From NCBI GenBank assembly GCA_028829895.1, contig CM054178.1:105807558-105871557 (forward strand): a stretch of DNA of 64,000 nucleotides, given 5' to 3'. The number at the start of each line of letters is the position of its first letter. Position 1 is the stretch's first letter. This DNA comes from Sinotaia quadrata. Lineage: Eukaryota > Mollusca > Gastropoda > Architaenioglossa > Viviparidae. The notes below the pieces were generated by a model. The model saw only the letters and a program-made list of their open reading frames with translations, ran no database searches and had not been told where the DNA came from. The position numbers and the translations under genes are program-made. Positions 24,010-35,180 of the stretch are shown piece by piece.

Positions 24010-24765
24010 GTCAGTTGCATCAGCTAAAATTAATTTATAAATTAACACATTTGTCGCAATATGACTACAGGAAGAGTAAAACAAGAAGAAGGTAACTATT
24101 ACACAAGAAGATCTATTATGCAAACAAAATTTACACGAAAAGACTCAATGTAAAAGGTGCTCTTAATGCAGTCAAATGTAGCTATACAGGAGAGCAGGAG
24201 TTTACTATCTTTGCAGTTGCCAATCAAAGAACTTACGTCAGGCCTATCGCATAAAGAAGTGTAATTTGTGTGACATTTATAAATAAGTCATAGCGCTACA
24301 GAGGCTTGGTGTGTCTTCTGGATTCTTGACATGCACTTAGGCCGAAATCAGCACTAATCTATAGGTCGAACTGCTGAGATGCCTACAATGATTTGAGCTA
24401 TCTTCCCGTTTTCTGGCATGCGCTTAGAGCCGAAGTCATCTTTGATCGCTCTTCAGATACCTTCGAGTTTGATGATTCGAAATATATGTTTAAATTTACA
24501 TTTTAAAATTATGCTGAACGTTGAAGAATTATATTTATTTAATGAGAAGCAACGCGATACCATTTAGATGCTTAAATCATTCAAACAAATCAGTATCTGC
24601 GATGAAATAAAAGTTATTTCCCTTTTATTCTATAGCTAAAGAACATTTTCAAATAGCATTTTCAATTGAGATATTATTCAGACGTGAGTTCAGAGCAGCA
24701 ACACATGCGTAACGTACTGTTGTAGTAAGTTATTCTGGTTTGTAAAGTCAATATTAATCTCCCTT
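24010..24765. other. Non-coding stretch
   Basis: No gene seen. A weak duplication involving GGCATGC/CTTAGxxCGAA lies near 24330-24440. Confidence 0.45.
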
Positions 24766-24771
24766 CCTTAT

Positions 24772-24789
24772 ACACACACACACATACGT

Positions 24790-24863
<74 letters not shown>
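24772..24863. repeat. (CA)n microsatellite
   Basis: CA at 24772-24784 and 24791-24863, broken by TACGTG. Confidence 0.97.
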
Positions 24864-24864
<1 letters not shown>

Positions 24865-24866
<2 letters not shown>

Positions 24867-25640
24867 TCCCACTCGTTTCTTTCCCGTTTGCAAATTTCGA
24901 GTAGTTCCTTTGCCCTCCATAAAATGTTGGCATGGTTAGAATAATCGAAGAGAGTGAAATGGCCGTGACATTGCTGTGCATTGCAGACAATCGAAGAAGA
25001 TGAGCTTGTAAACTATGCCATGTCAGTATCGACCACCATGTCTGGAGTGGTTGGGTGGGAGACAAGGATGGAGCCTTAAGTTAATACCTTGGTGCATGTG
25101 TGTTTATCGAATGTCTGCGGGCATGCTCTATCGTCTGTCGTGTGAGAAGTGCACTTCTCCTACAGACAGCTAAATAATACAATGCACCTGCAGGCAAAAT
25201 GCATACACGTTTCATTTGTTTTCTCTGGTGTGTAGCGACAATCGTAATTAAGTTCTGAGTAGAGTTACATGACCCTGACAGAACAACGGCCAGGACGGCA
25301 CTAATGGCTACACAGAGATATTATGGAATTATCATTCAGTCATTTCAAATTTGTTCCAAATGATTCAAAATGGTTAAATATGCGTTCGATTCCAGCTACG
25401 GTGAATTTATAGAAACAAGGCACTCTGCTGGTCAGGATCAAATAAAACTCTTTGGAATATCGTGCCGACATTATACCAATCTCTAATTTCAGACACGAGC
25501 TAAATATACTGTAGACAGAATAAACAGACAATAGAATTTGGTTCCATATCGATCAGAAGGTCGACCTGTCTTTTCCTCCCCGAACATTTCAGAGTTGTGA
25601 AGTGACCTTGAGACGCACCCATCAGTTCAGTAGAGGTCGG
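24865..25640. other. Non-coding stretch
   Basis: Unique-looking sequence. The short minus-strand ORFs lack motifs. Confidence 0.45.
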
Positions 25641-25641
25641 C

Positions 25642-25655
25642 GGGGGGGGGGGGGG
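25642..25655. repeat. Poly-G tract
   Basis: 14 G in a row. Confidence 0.95.
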
Positions 25656-25856
25656 AAGGAGACCCAGAACCTATCGACCCTTACGGGTGAAACCTCGTTT
25701 TTATTTCTTTCAGGTCTATAAATGTTTTCTTCTTAATAGTATGGCTGACCTCTCTATCAACCCCTCTCTCCTCATAAGGCCATTTAATAATGGATGTAAT
25801 AGTTGATGTAAAGGGAGCCGATGACATATATTGTGCTGTATACAACATGAAGTAGA

Positions 25857-26247
25857 GTGATCTATGCTGTGTACAACATTCATTAGTGATCTATGCTGTG
25901 TACAACATTCATTAGTGATCTATGCTGTGTACAACATTATTAGTGATCTATGCTGTGTACAACATTCATTAGTGATCTATGCTGTGTACAACATTATTAG
26001 TGATCTATGCTGTGTACAACATTCATTAGTGATCTATGCTGTGTACAACATTATTAGTGATCTATGCTGTGTACAACATTCATTAGTGATCTATGCTGTG
26101 TACAACATTCATTAGTGATCTATGCTGTGTACAACATTCATTAGTGATCTATGCTGTGTACAACATTCATTAGTGATCTAATCTGTGTAGAACATTCATT
26201 AGTGATCTAATCTGTGTACAACATTCATTAGTTATCTATGCTGTGTA
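25857..26247. repeat. 28/29-bp minisatellite, about 14 copies
   Basis: GTGATCTATGCTGTGTACAA plus CATTCATTA or CATTATTA. The 29-bp and 28-bp forms alternate at 25886-26070, making a 57-bp two-unit repeat; the right part is all 29-bp. It ends where family A copy 2 begins. Confidence 0.95.
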
Positions 26248-26249
26248 TG

Positions 26250-27200
26250 TCAAGGTATGAGACCCGGCCACCTAACTTTCATTCATCTTGGCAGCTATAA
26301 TCTACTGAATCTACTGCCAAACTCGCGGAAGCAAGACAGACCTTAGATCTAGTGTTTTCGCAAATGCATGCTATCTCCCCGTCTCCTGGGTCAGGTTGTA
26401 ATAATATCTCAGATATTTAGCCAGACTGACCACGTGACAGCCACTGTTCGCGCGGAAAACGCCCTACGGTTTAGAGTCCAGATAGACTCCATCATAATAA
26501 CATTTGTCCTGCCATCCTCTCCCAGAAGACATTGGTCAAAAGGACTTTTTGCCAAAGGTCATATAAGGTTGAACATAATTTAAACCATGCATAGGTAGTT
26601 TTGATGGTGATTATGCTAGCATGTATTGAGTAAATTTCTTTAGACATATATTTTGTATGTTCATTATTTTACCTCATTCTTTCTATTTTTCATCGTTGTT
26701 CATTTGTCATCTGTCTGTGAATGAGTGAGGTGTGCTAAATATCACCTTACTCTTCACACGATACTCAGTAGATGTCTATGTATATGTGTTGTAGAATCGG
26801 AATTTTGTCTACCAAATACGCCATCAGCAATATGCTGGCATTTCTTCTGCCATCTTGTATCTCAGGTCCACTTGCTCAGGCCACGGCTGACAACACCATC
26901 TTAACAGAGCACAGTAAGACACACATTACAATGCTTGCATCACATGCCTGACAGACCCCAGCCACAATGATCACCATGCCGCCAGTCAGCCTATCAAGCT
27001 CGCAGCTTGGCAAGTCCAAAGAGACAATCCCGGTTGGGATTGGGGGTCTCGTCATAGCCGTTGTAATTGTATTGTTTTAAATATAGTTTAAGCGCAAATA
27101 CTCGTGACACCTGACACCACTGGCGTGTGAGTGGACATGGTGTTGGCCACATTAGGGTTTTAAGTATTTTTATAACACCTTTTAACACACACACACCACA
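26250..27200 (+). repeat. Dispersed repeat family A, copy 2
   Basis: It begins with GTATGAGACCCGGCC and TTCATTCATCTT, also seen at the head of copy 3. The core 26388-26450 (GGTCAGGTTGTAATAAT, CAGATATTTAGCC, GACTGACCACGTGACAGCC) is clearly homologous to copies 1 and 3. Beyond 26590 the match fades. A further segment near 27115-27165 (ACACCTGACACC.. TTGGCCACATTAGGGTTTTAA) resembles 52880-53110, suggesting a longer element. It sits between two arms of the same minisatellite. Confidence 0.62.
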
Positions 27201-27204
27201 ACAA

Positions 27205-27415
27205 TGTACCTAGAGTGATCTTTGTTGTGTACAACATCCTCTAGAGTGATTTAAGCTATGTACAACATGCACTAGAGTGATCTGTGTTGTGTACAACATT
27301 TAATTAGAGTGATCTATTATATGTACATTATGCATTAGAATGATCTATACTGTGTACAATATGCATTCGAGTGATCTATGCTGTGTACAATATGCACTAG
27401 AGTGACTAGGGTGAT
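27205..27415. repeat. Diverged 29-32-bp array, right arm of the split minisatellite
   Basis: Seven copies of GAGTGATCTxTGxTGTGTACAA plus CATGCACTA are clearly the same unit as 25857-26247 but more diverged. Confidence 0.88.
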
Positions 27416-27650
27416 ATATTACCCCAAGACCCACACTGGCTAACTCTAATCTACTGATGGTTTCCAGAGGACAGCTGTAAGCCGAAGAAGTACTCAAGTG
27501 GGTCTTTTCGTTCCCTAAGCACCACGCGTTCGGCTCCGGACTCCTGAAGTGATCCCGACCACAAGGCTGAATTCCCCTTGCTCACACGTTTCTCTGGTGG
27601 TAGTAATTGCTACCTTTCTAATGCCATCTCCATTGCCAATCCATAAAAAT
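27416..27650. other. Non-coding stretch, possible family A-like scrap
   Basis: AGACCCACACTGGCTAACTCTAATCTACTGA at 27427-27457 weakly resembles 26261-26311 inside family A copy 2. No gene was seen. Confidence 0.35.
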
Positions 27651-27652
27651 CC

Positions 27653-27654
<2 letters not shown>

Positions 27655-27733
<79 letters not shown>
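27655..27733. repeat. (TG)n microsatellite
   Basis: About 39 TG units with two TTTG interruptions. Confidence 0.97.
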
Positions 27734-27734
<1 letters not shown>

Positions 27735-27735
<1 letters not shown>

Positions 27736-28270
27736 TGCGTGCATTTGTGCATGTATGAGTCAGTGCTGACCCCTTGCACTTTAATTGTAAATTTATGATT
27801 ACCGCTTCTATAAAATATTGATTCGTGAGAGTGTTTGTGGGTGTTGAGAACGAAGACTGTGCAGAATAAGTACTGCCTGAACCACAACTCTAAACGTTGG
27901 TTCGTATTTATAGCTAATACTAATATGTGCACATTTACTGATGTTATTTTTGTGTAGTGACGGCGATTGAGGCCCTTACAACAGGTCATAATTCCAGTCG
28001 GGGGAGGAAGTTCTAAACACTATATTCGACTCGTATTGACAGCTATCCTAAGAAGATGATCTTGTGCAAACGCATTGCTACGGTATACAAGCCAGACTTT
28101 TGCCTTTCCACTGAGGTAGGCGTGCCTGACGTCTTAAAACTAGTTCAGTACGTGGTGAGAGAACCGTCTCTGAAAGGATAATAAATTTGGGTTTGGGGAA
28201 AGAAAACAAAATAAAGAGAGGTTGGAATATTTCTGTGCTTTAAATTTTTTAAAATTTATTTTATCACTTG
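27735..28270. other. Non-coding stretch
   Basis: Nothing recognised. Confidence 0.45.
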
Positions 28271-28272
28271 TA

Positions 28273-28275
<3 letters not shown>

Positions 28276-28336
<61 letters not shown>

Positions 28337-28340
28337 TGCG
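28276..28340. repeat. (GT)n-(GCGT)n microsatellite
   Basis: GT run at 28276-28318 then GCGT tetramers to 28340, all alternating purine-pyrimidine. Confidence 0.97.
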
Positions 28341-28480
28341 ACTAAAATGCGCAAGTAACTTTAATATAAAAGTACATTATCTGATCTTTGTATGGAATAA
28401 TTAAATGAAAACCACTGGTCCACCCCAAAGCAATAAAAGAGTGTATCGACACCTAATGTATTCGGTATGGGAGTCTCTAC

Positions 28481-28648
28481 ACAATTAGTAATGTTAATGA
28501 CACACACTGTACACGCATTTCTATTAGAGCTGTACTATACAATTAGTAATGCTAATGACACACACTGTACACGCATTTCTATTAGAGCAGTACTATACAA
28601 TTAGTAATGTTAATGACACACACTGTACACGCATTTCTATTAGAGCTG
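28481..28648. repeat. 58-bp minisatellite, 3 copies
   Basis: ACAATTAGTAATG starts at 28481, 28539 and 28597. The copies are nearly identical. Confidence 0.95.
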
Positions 28649-28690
28649 GAAGCAAAAACTGAAAACTGTAAATGAAAACTGACTCATGCA

Positions 28691-28997
28691 TGTCTATTAA
28701 TGTGACGAGGAATGTAAAATGGATGTCTATTAAAATGATGAGGACTGTAAAATGGATGTCTATTAATATGATGAGGACTGTAAAATGGATGTCTATTAAT
28801 ATGATGAGGACTGTAAAATGGATGTCTATTAATATGATGAGGACTGTAAAATGGATGTCTATTAATATGATGAGGACTGTAAAATGGATGTCTATTAATA
28901 TGATGAGGACTGTAAAATGGATGTCTATTAATATGATGAGGACTGTAAAATGGATGTCTATTAATATGATGAGGACTGTAAAATGGATGTATATGTC
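28691..28997. repeat. 33-bp minisatellite, 9 copies
   Basis: TGTCTATTAATATGATGAGG plus ACTGTAAAATGGA, starting at 28691 and 28724 with an exact 33-bp period. Copies 3-8 are identical. The period being a multiple of 3 leaves both strands open (109 and 145 codons), an artefact rather than a coding signal. Confidence 0.96.
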
Positions 28998-28999
28998 AT

Positions 29000-29595
29000 G
29001 ATTCAACCGATAGGTAGGAAATAATCGCAAAATTAAAACAGGTCAACAGGCAATGTGGCAAAACCGGGTCTAGAGAACAAACTCTATCCGTAGAGTGACT
29101 GGTCTGAATACCGGAATCCAGTACAATGAAGATGTACATAGACATATAGTATTAGAGGTGATGGCCAAACCATAAGATTTAGAAAATAACAATTATTGTG
29201 ACTTTATATTCTTAACATGACCTATAAAACATTAACTGTATTGTCACTCTGTACATATACTATTTTTATCCATTTTAGAGAGTGTAAAATTTCTTGCGTT
29301 GTAAAAAAATGTTCAAATAAGCAAATATTTCTTTTTATTTAGAGTCTTCATCCATTAAATATATTTTTTGATATTACATATGACTGCAGTTTGTCCATAT
29401 CACACTGTTTAAACAAATACAATAATCAGTCTTTCGTATAAAATGTAATCCGGCAGTTTAATAATATTTAGATCATCTAAATCTATTTAACATTTATAAT
29501 TTTATAACAAAATTTATATACTTAATATTACGCGACTGTAAATACAAATTATAAACTGTCGATTAAACTGTGTGTAAAAACATAAATACAGAAAG
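29000..29595. other. AT-rich non-coding stretch
   Basis: No gene was seen. Very AT-rich from 29160. Confidence 0.5.
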
Positions 29596-29603
29596 TAGAA
29601 AAA

Positions 29604-30262
29604 GAGACAATAAATATTATGTTACACACATAAAGTAGAAAAAGAGACAATAAATGTTATGTTTAAACACAGAAAGTAGGAAATGAGACAATAAATATTA
29701 TGTTACACACAGAAAGTAGAAAATGAGACAATAAATATTATGTTACACACAGAAAGTAGAAAATGAGACAATAAATATTATGTTACACACAGAAAGTAGA
29801 AAATGAGACAATAAATGTTTTGTTTAAGCACAGAAAGTAGAAAAAGAGACAATAAATGTTATGTTTAAACACAGAAAGTAGGAAATGAGACAATAAATAT
29901 TATGTTACACACAGAAAGTAGAAAATGAGACAATAAATATTATGTTACACACAGAAAGTAGAAAATGAGACAATAAATGTTTTGTTTAAGCACAGAAAGT
30001 AGAAAAAGAGACAATAAATGTTATGTTTAAACACAGAAAGTAGGAAATGAGACAATAAATGTTATGCTTAAACATAGAAAGTAGGAAATGAGACAATAAA
30101 TGTTATGTTTAAACACAGAAAGTAGAAAATGAGACAATAAATGTTATGTTTAAACACAGAAAGTAGAAAATGAGACAATAAATGTTATGTTTAAACACAG
30201 AAAGTAGAAAATGAGACAATAAATGTTTTGTTTAAACACAGAAAGTAGAAAATGAGACAAGC
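29604..30262. repeat. 40/41-bp minisatellite with higher-order structure, about 16 copies
   Basis: Units start GAGACAATAAAT at 29604, 29644, 29685, 29725 and 29765. Variant types are ATTATGTTACACAC (40 bp), GTTATGTTTAAACAC (41 bp) and GTTTTGTTTAAGCAC (41 bp). The variant order at 29644-29840 (41-type, run of 40-types, TTTTG-type) is repeated at about 29848-30010 with one fewer 40-type unit, so a multi-unit block was duplicated. The right end is made of the 41-bp type only. Confidence 0.93.
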
Positions 30263-30264
30263 TC

Positions 30265-31410
30265 ATGCCGTTAGTGACGGCAGAGATATGTTGATAAAGA
30301 TTGCGATTTCCCATGTGCAGTTTACAATGATCAATCTGTTAAATGTTAGCCGTTGTAAAAATATTGGGGAATCATCAGATGATCAGACGACGATAAGCAC
30401 GCTCGTTCCCCGAAGTATGTAATAGAAGAGGTTTTGGTAACATCTGCTGTGCACGTATAAGCTGATAGTTACGGAGGACCATATCCTTGCTACTGTTTTG
30501 AATTTTTGACATGTCAAGGACAAGATGGAAGGGATGAAGGACGTATTATAAGAACAGTTCTGGACTTGATCGTCCAGAGGATTTCGTATGGTACGGATCG
30601 TTGATGACCCGAGGGATAGCTTCATATTTGTTAAATGGATTTTGGCTGTAAATTATTTTATCTTACACATTATTTCTTTTATCGAACCCCTATCCCCCCA
30701 ACAGATTCTGTAGATTGACCTGTTTCCCCGAATTTTTACTAAAATAGTTAGTAGGAGTTCGTTGTAAATGAGATGACTAAATGTCTGTGAGTGAGTATTT
30801 ATTATAGATACTATCTATCTATGGCCAAAGCGAAGAAGACTTACATTTTTCAAGTTTTGGCCACTTAAACTTTATTTATTTGATTTCAAGCAGGAACATA
30901 TTTACTTCAGAAATGATTACTTTTCCAAAAAAAACATGTTCATTCCATTTGAAACTATTTGCAACATTTATCTAATATGTTTTTTCTTTTACGGATGAGT
31001 CAAAACATAAAATGCAAATGCAAAAGAATTTTCTTCATTACAACCGTGTTTGCCTTCATTAAATTTAACTAGCTAAATTCTTGCTCGCTTGTGAATCTTT
31101 TGAAGATATGTTTTCAGCATTTGTGATCAAATAATTATGTTACTGAACAACATATACATAATTCTACAGCTAGCAAATAATATTACGGTTGTCTAGTAAT
31201 GCAGTTTCGTTAGGTATATAAATAAGGCACAACAAAAGACCAAATACCCTAGGGACTCTGGCACTAGCCTGGAACCTTTTGATAGCTCTTTATCACATCT
31301 CACTAAATACCTCCAAAACAGGAAAGGGGAGGTAATGATTTTCTTCTTTACAACAGCCAGTTCCATATTCAATGTTCTCCGAGCTCGCGTTGATTTTACA
31401 TATTCCTAGA
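30265..31410. other. Non-coding stretch
   Basis: An 80-codon minus-strand ORF at 30383-30625 has no recognised motif and no splice support. Otherwise AT-rich. Confidence 0.45.
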
Positions 31411-31412
31411 AC

Positions 31413-31431
31413 ATATATATATATATATATA
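31413..31431. repeat. (TA)n microsatellite
   Basis: About 9 TA units. Confidence 0.93.
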
Positions 31432-31903
31432 CGGCGTGTATTGCTAATATATTTCTAAATACATCATGGACATTTTGTCTATAGTTAATACATAAGGTGC
31501 AAGTTCATGGAATTTACAGCCAGTGCATGCGTTGCGAGTACAAGTTCCTGATATGACATTAACACCACGTCACTCTGCCTGACACCGGAAATAGCATTCG
31601 ACATAATGTTAGACTCGGTTCTTCAACAGCGCTAAAGTTACTCTCGTATAATGATATAAAAATTGTTAACCTACGACAAAGGAAAAGGATGTCAACTTGA
31701 AAATTAAAAATAAACAACAAAAAATTTAAACAAATAACTATTTATTATAGTGCAGATAAAAAAAAGCACATATAAAATACAGTAGCAAAATAGTTTTAAC
31801 TCTGTGACTTTATTTTAATGCATATAAAAAAAACATATGAAATACAGCAGCAAAATAGTTTTAACTCTATTTGCAAACAGGAAACGATCCACCTTCTCTG
31901 CAG

Positions 31904-32008
31904 GCATTGCAAATCTACAATCACCGACGGCAGACCTAATGACACTCTCATGAAAAATGAAATGTCTTCATCCATATTTAATGACTTCCGAAGCCGGCGC
32001 CAAATGAC
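31904..32008 (+). CDS. Weak candidate coding exon, unknown protein
   Basis: A good acceptor (CCACCTTCTCTGCAG ending at 31903) and a usable donor (GTGAGG from 32009) bracket 105 bp that is open in one plus-strand frame with phase 2 at both ends. The 35 residues include STITDGRPNDTLMKNE and end in basic FRSRRQ. The sequence is more G+C rich than its flanks. No family was recognised, and an open minus-strand frame covers the same bases, so this may be chance. Confidence 0.2.
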
Positions 32009-32126
32009 GTGAGGGTGATATGCGCACGCCATTTCCAGTTCCAACAAAAACATTCAATTTGAAGACGACACGAACTGAGCACAACGCCTGCCGCGTTGAG
32101 AATTAGAATAAAGGATTGTGCGCGCT

Positions 32127-32163
32127 TGTGTGTGTGTGTGTGTGGGGGGGGGGGGCGGGGAGG
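32127..32163. repeat. (GT)n then poly-G
   Basis: GT run at 32127-32144 followed by 12 G, a single C, GGGG and further G-rich sequence to about 32168. Confidence 0.95.
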
Positions 32164-32204
32164 GGGAGATGGACTCACACATTTGCAATTTTGACAGGAT
32201 ATCA

Positions 32205-32600
32205 AACATTGGTACCATCAAGAGGCAGGATATACATCATCTCTCTCAGTATGATGCATGTATCACGCATCTAAGTAGGATAAATCTTACCTCCGGCAAT
32301 ATGATGCAGTTATCATGTATATGTACCTATTATGGGTACAACGTATAACTATTATGTACTTGTACCCGTTTGGGGGCCAGGTGTACTTTAACCCAATCAC
32401 AATAGTACAACTGTCAATCACTTCTACAATACTGGAAATAGGGCAGGATGTCTTTAACACTATAGTGCAGCTATTATGCATCTATACCTGTCATGGGGCA
32501 AGATGTATTGTAACCCAGTCAATATAGCACAGAAATCATGTACCTGTACTCGGAATGGGGCAAAATATATCTTATCTACAGCCAATATACGTTCAACATT
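32205..32600. repeat. About 62-70-bp degenerate tandem repeat, 5 copies
   Basis: Blocks of GGGGCAAGATGT, TAACCCA(G)TCAATAT and AGCTATTATGCATCTGTACC recur. Copies are strongly diverged. Confidence 0.65.
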
Positions 32601-32604
32601 TACT

Positions 32605-33165
32605 GGAAGGGTGTATCTGATTTTCAACATATATTTGCTCGGTTTACTCTCGTCGTTTTCGTGTCTACCTGACAGCTAATTGTTCTGTAAATAGCAACAC
32701 TTCAAACGTTGTAGCTTCTGGTTGAATGTTTACACTTTGGCACTGAGGTGCTGGGGGCCATGAAAAGAACTACAAAACAGGCCTTCTGCTTTTCGATTGC
32801 AGGCTCGCATCACAACACTGAACAACGCATGTAAAAGATTGATTAATCGACAGTTTAATTCCTTTTTATTTAACGCCGAACCAGCCAAAGGTTATCTGCT
32901 GGTAAAGAACGAGATGGGGAGTAGGAGGGGGTGGAAAGAGGAAAAAGTGCACGTCATCAAACAGGATTTTATCAGAAGTGGCGGTGAAGGCCCTCGGCAG
33001 GTGTGTATGCCGCACGATACTGTCTTCTTTCTTCATGTTAGAAGCTTTCTTTTTCTTTTTTGTTAAAAGCGGCTTCGTTCAGTTTACTGCAGGTGGATCT
33101 TTTCATGGTTTCCCAGCTAAACTACTGAAGTGGTATAGGCTGACAAGAGCTAGGACTCTGTGGAA
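32605..33165. other. Non-coding stretch
   Basis: An 89-codon plus-strand ORF (32797-33066) has no recognised domain or splice context. Nothing else was seen. Confidence 0.4.
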
Positions 33166-33169
33166 TGTT

Positions 33170-33470
33170 TAGGTTGCGCGGGGGCGCGATGCAGTCCGGT
33201 GACGTAACAGAACGGAAGCTGTCAGCACGTCGTAAAAAGGATGCGTATGACCTATATATGACGTCACAAAATCAACACCCGCCAGTGATGACCAACCGAC
33301 TGAGGGCAGTTGAGGGTGTGCGCAAAACTGGTGAGACCTTTTTTCACCCTCTTCTGCCAGCCCTCCCGCCCTCCACAACGGAACGCACTGTGAGTCTATG
33401 GGGTCCCACTGGGGCACTCCAGATCAGGTGACGAAATGATCAACGCAAGCTCCAGTGGTGACGTTAAATT
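33170..33470. promoter_or_regulatory. CpG-richer segment with CRE-like palindrome
   Basis: This segment is more G+C and CpG rich than its flanks. It carries a perfect TGACGTCA palindrome at 33259-33266, directly after TATATA, plus TGACGTAA-like (about 33200) and TGACGTTA (about 33461) half-variants. TGACGTCA is the known binding site of CREB/ATF bZIP factors. No transcript start or gene next to it was identified, so a regulatory role is an inference. Both strands carry ORFs of about 85 codons with no recognised domain. Confidence 0.3.
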
Positions 33471-33474
33471 GCTA

Positions 33475-34540
33475 TCGTTATTACAAATCAACAGACAAGT
33501 TTGAGACAAGTTTTATTCTAAACGGAGAGGGCAGGATACCAAAAACTTTGCTTTAGAACTATTGGGTCTGAGAATTGGTGAATGTCTATGACAACTTACT
33601 TGTTTCTGTTTTCAGACAAAATGTATATTTAATTCTATTATTTTAAAAAATTAATTGTATCTCAAAAAATAAAAGTGATTAGTCCCATGAAGATAAATCA
33701 AGAATGTTGGTGATTCCAGATTGCCCATTAAAACGTTGTCAAAATAAATACGTGAACTTGGACTCACAAGTCTACTTTTTGGAAGAAGTCAGGAGTTGAA
33801 ACGTTTTCTATACTCGAGTCACAAAGGAGAAAGGAAAAAAATCAGTAATTCATCTAATCTGGGAGGAGGGGGAACCATTCTTCTCTCCATTTATTTATCT
33901 GTCAAGCGAAAGTTTATCCATCTTTCCATTCATTCATAAATCATTTCATTCGCTTACCAATTCTTCTTTCTATCGATGTATTTACATCTCAGGAGATCGT
34001 GAAAATGTTTGTTATTAATGAAGCCTACTGGTTGTCTCGTGCGCGCGAGCGAACAAACACGGGACAGAGAGAAAGTGAGGGAGGAGAGATTCAGAGGGAG
34101 AGTGAGAGAAATCTGAAAGAGATTGAGATAGTGTGGTATTGAGAGTAAAAAGAGAGAAACATAAAGAGAGGCGGAAGACAGAGAGATGAGACTAAAAGCT
34201 AATATATATAATTAATCATACACAGATAACAAAAAACGAAGACATAAAAGAGAGAAGCAGACAGAGACAGAAAGAAAGTTCGATATGATATTTAACAGAT
34301 AAGAAATTGAAAGACGAGGGGAAAAATATATTCAACGGGAATACTATTTTAACGTGACGCCAGTGTAAATATCGATTTACTATTTGTTATTGTTTATTGA
34401 TTACAGTTTTATTGTAACTATCAAACTTCATTTAATACACACTGTGTTGAAAAACGAAGATTTTAGAATACATTATCGAGGGGCAAAGATTTCTAGCTAA
34501 AAAAAAACAATATATAATTACTGATTTCCATATCGGACAC
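33475..34540. other. Non-coding stretch, partly GA-rich
   Basis: 34060-34310 is purine-rich with AGAGAG words. No gene was seen. Confidence 0.45.
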
Positions 34541-34555
34541 ACACTTACACCTGTG

Positions 34556-34830
34556 GTGGTAGGTTTGTTTTCTTCAGGCAAAGTTTCATCGTGATTGACC
34601 TTTCACTTGAAGTTTGGGTTTGGGTTTGTTTTTTCAGGCAAAGTTTCATCAGCGAGTGACTTTAGTAAACAAGCTCACCATCCCAGGTGAAAAGTTAGTC
34701 ACTGATGAAAGTTTACCTGAAGTAAACAAGCCTACCACCTCGGGTGAATAAATCACTCACTGATGAAACTTTGCCTGAAGTCAACAAGTCCATACATCAG
34801 GTGAAAAAAATAACTCATTGATGAAACTGT
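34556..34830. repeat. Foldback cluster of direct and inverted repeats
   Basis: The word TTCAGGCAAAGTTTCATC occurs at about 34574 and 34634. Its reverse complement GATGAAACTTTGCCTGAA (one variant GATGAAAGTTTACCTGAA) occurs at about 34705 and 34763, with a partial copy near 34820. Arms extend into TAGGTTTGTTTTCTTC against GAAGTAAACAAGCCTA. The segment can form a long stem. It may be a foldback or MITE relic. Confidence 0.75.
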
Positions 34831-34994
34831 ACTGTACAGTTTCAAGACTTTACTACAACATTCTAACAAGAAGAAAGGAAGTCGCATTGTAAACGAGTGT
34901 TAGTTTGGGCAGACTGTGAACAGCTTCAAAGATGCCATCTCTAAATTAAACACACTCATCCCTTGAGTGTTCTCATTAAAATAGTAATGTTTAT

Positions 34995-35049
34995 ACCATT
35001 TGATCCACGGACCGGTACCAGTCCGCGGCCCTGAGGTTTGGGACCACTG
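34995..35049 (-). mobile_element. hAT-like transposon terminus (fragment)
   Basis: On the minus strand the sequence starts CAGTGGTCCCAAACCTCAGG and runs through GGACTGGTACCGGTCCGTGG. This matches the well-known end of hAT superfamily elements (CAGTGGTTCCCAAACC with a nearby GGACCGGTACCGGTCC palindrome). Only one terminus was found; no transposase and no matching opposite terminus are visible, so this is a fragment or solo end. Confidence 0.7.
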
Positions 35050-35180
35050 ATGTACACCATAAGTCTGCTGTCATCGCGAAAGGGAAAAATTGTTCCTGAC
35101 CAAGTGAACTCTACTGATGTAAACTATATATATCTGCAGTCATCACGAGAGGGCAAATGATGACCAAGTGAGCACTGAAC
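35047..35180. repeat. About 64-bp duplication, diverged
   Basis: CTGATGTACACCATA.. GTCATCGCGAAAGGG.. GACCAAGTGAAC is repeated as CTGATGTAAACTATA.. GTCATCACGAGAGGG.. GACCAAGTGAGC. The first copy overlaps the outer edge of the hAT-like terminus. Confidence 0.7.

Noticed and set aside
28593..29030. 109- and 145-codon ORFs on opposite strands
   Set aside because: Both are produced by the same exact 33-bp repeat; a real repeat protein would not be expected on both strands.
33165..33431. Overlapping ORFs of 82-88 codons on both strands in a CpG-richer patch
   Set aside because: No recognised family and no good donor at the 3' side (CAG then GTGACG is weak); kept only as a possible regulatory patch.
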